In this document: positions 31,038-31,158 of the stretch, piece after piece | Layout of the letters: the number at the start of each line of letters is the position of its first letter | Position numbering within the stretch: position 1 is the stretch's first letter | Source: Candidatus Treponema excrementipullorum | Lineage (GTDB): Bacteria; Spirochaetota; Spirochaetia; Treponematales; Treponemataceae | Direction of reading: 5' to 3' | Length of the DNA: 31,158 nucleotides | Assembly: GCA_018883625.1 (NCBI GenBank) | Contig: JAHLFV010000207.1 | Location: 1-31,158, forward strand | Notes under the pieces: generated by a model | Databases searched by the model: none | Told to the model about the DNA's origin: nothing | What the model saw: the letters and a program-made list of their open reading frames with translations, nothing else | Made by a program: the position numbers and the translations under genes

Positions 31038-31158
31038 CTAAGATTTAATAGATGAAGGAGTAGGGGCTCCGTTTTTTTTTCTTTGCTTGACACATTCTGT
31101 CAATAAAAACTCAATTTGTCCGTTTACCGATCTAAAGTCGTCTTCCGCCCATGCGGCT
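31038..31158 (-). CDS. Small DNA-binding-like (ribbon-helix-helix type) protein, 5' part outside the window
   Basis: The last 39 codons of a minus-strand gene can be read, ending at TAG (31038-31040) just before a terminator. The segment EDDFRSVNGQIEFLLTECVK followed by a Lys/Arg cluster (KQRKK) resembles the helical part of short ribbon-helix-helix proteins of Firmicutes and spirochaetes, where FRSVNGQIE-like sequences are common. The Pro/Ser-rich last nine residues look like a disordered tail. The start lies beyond the window. It could be an antitoxin-like regulator or a stand-alone small protein; I cannot tell which. Confidence 0.6.
   Translation of the reverse strand, partial: AAWAEDDFRSVNGQIEFLLTECVKQRKKNGAPTPSSIKS

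Noticed and set aside
30908..31093. A 61-codon minus-strand ORF upstream of pstS
   Set aside because: It spans the right-edge terminator and the Pho-box promoter; the true coding frame at the right edge is a different one, ending at 31038.
1..31158. CRISPR arrays, tRNA or rRNA genes, insertion sequences
   Set aside because: No evenly spaced repeats, no cloverleaf or rRNA-like stretches, and no transposase-like ORF were seen on either strand.

Overview
The window looks like a piece of a host-associated spirochaete chromosome, most probably a Treponema. The signs are a V-type rather than F-type ATPase proteolipid, ispG followed by an unnamed secreted repeat protein, several treponeme-style secreted TPR/NHL/barrel proteins, a low-to-moderate GC content, and a lipoprotein-maturation gene (lnt) beside bioY. 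The genus is inferred from gene content and order; no rRNA or other marker is present.

Layout. Positions 1-2690 (+): V-ATPase subunit K, ispG and a secreted repeat protein, closed by a terminator. Positions 2779-7133 (-): an outer-membrane barrel candidate with a POTRA-like N-terminus, nrdR, bioY and lnt. Positions 7191-11875 (+): a divergent GalK-family kinase, surE, a six-TPR protein and a secreted TPR/NHL-propeller/VWA-like protein. lnt and the kinase are fired by overlapping divergent promoters. Positions 11887-14978 (-) form an accessory-looking stretch: a cation/proton antiporter with an apparent large in-frame internal deletion, led by a fluoride (crcB-type) riboswitch with a terminator platform; an orphan beta-class adenine methyltransferase; and a broken MATE/cytidylate-kinase-like gene. 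Positions 14979-17663 (-): an NSS-family sodium symporter and an L-cysteine desulfidase-family enzyme, each with its own good promoter.

Positions 17879-24430 (+): a complete regulated efflux cassette made of an OmpR-type regulator, a histidine kinase, a TolC-family outer-membrane protein, a membrane-fusion protein, an ABC ATPase and a MacB-type permease. The same tandem 11-bp-period repeat (TAAGGTT type), placed the same 5 nt upstream of a -10-like hexamer, sits before both the regulator gene and the tolC-like gene. This suggests the regulator controls itself and the pump.

Positions 24508-30869 (-): a full phosphate regulon in the order pstS-pstC-pstA-pstB-phoU-phoB-phoR, mostly with 1-4 nt overlaps. 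There is a Pho-box-like repeat at the pstS promoter and an internal terminator after pstS that should favour binding protein over permease. The right edge holds the end of a small protein resembling ribbon-helix-helix proteins, followed by its terminator.

Most noteworthy: the fluoride riboswitch driving an antiporter that has lost part of its core, and the matched operators of the efflux cassette. All assignments come from reading the sequence by eye; no database search was run.
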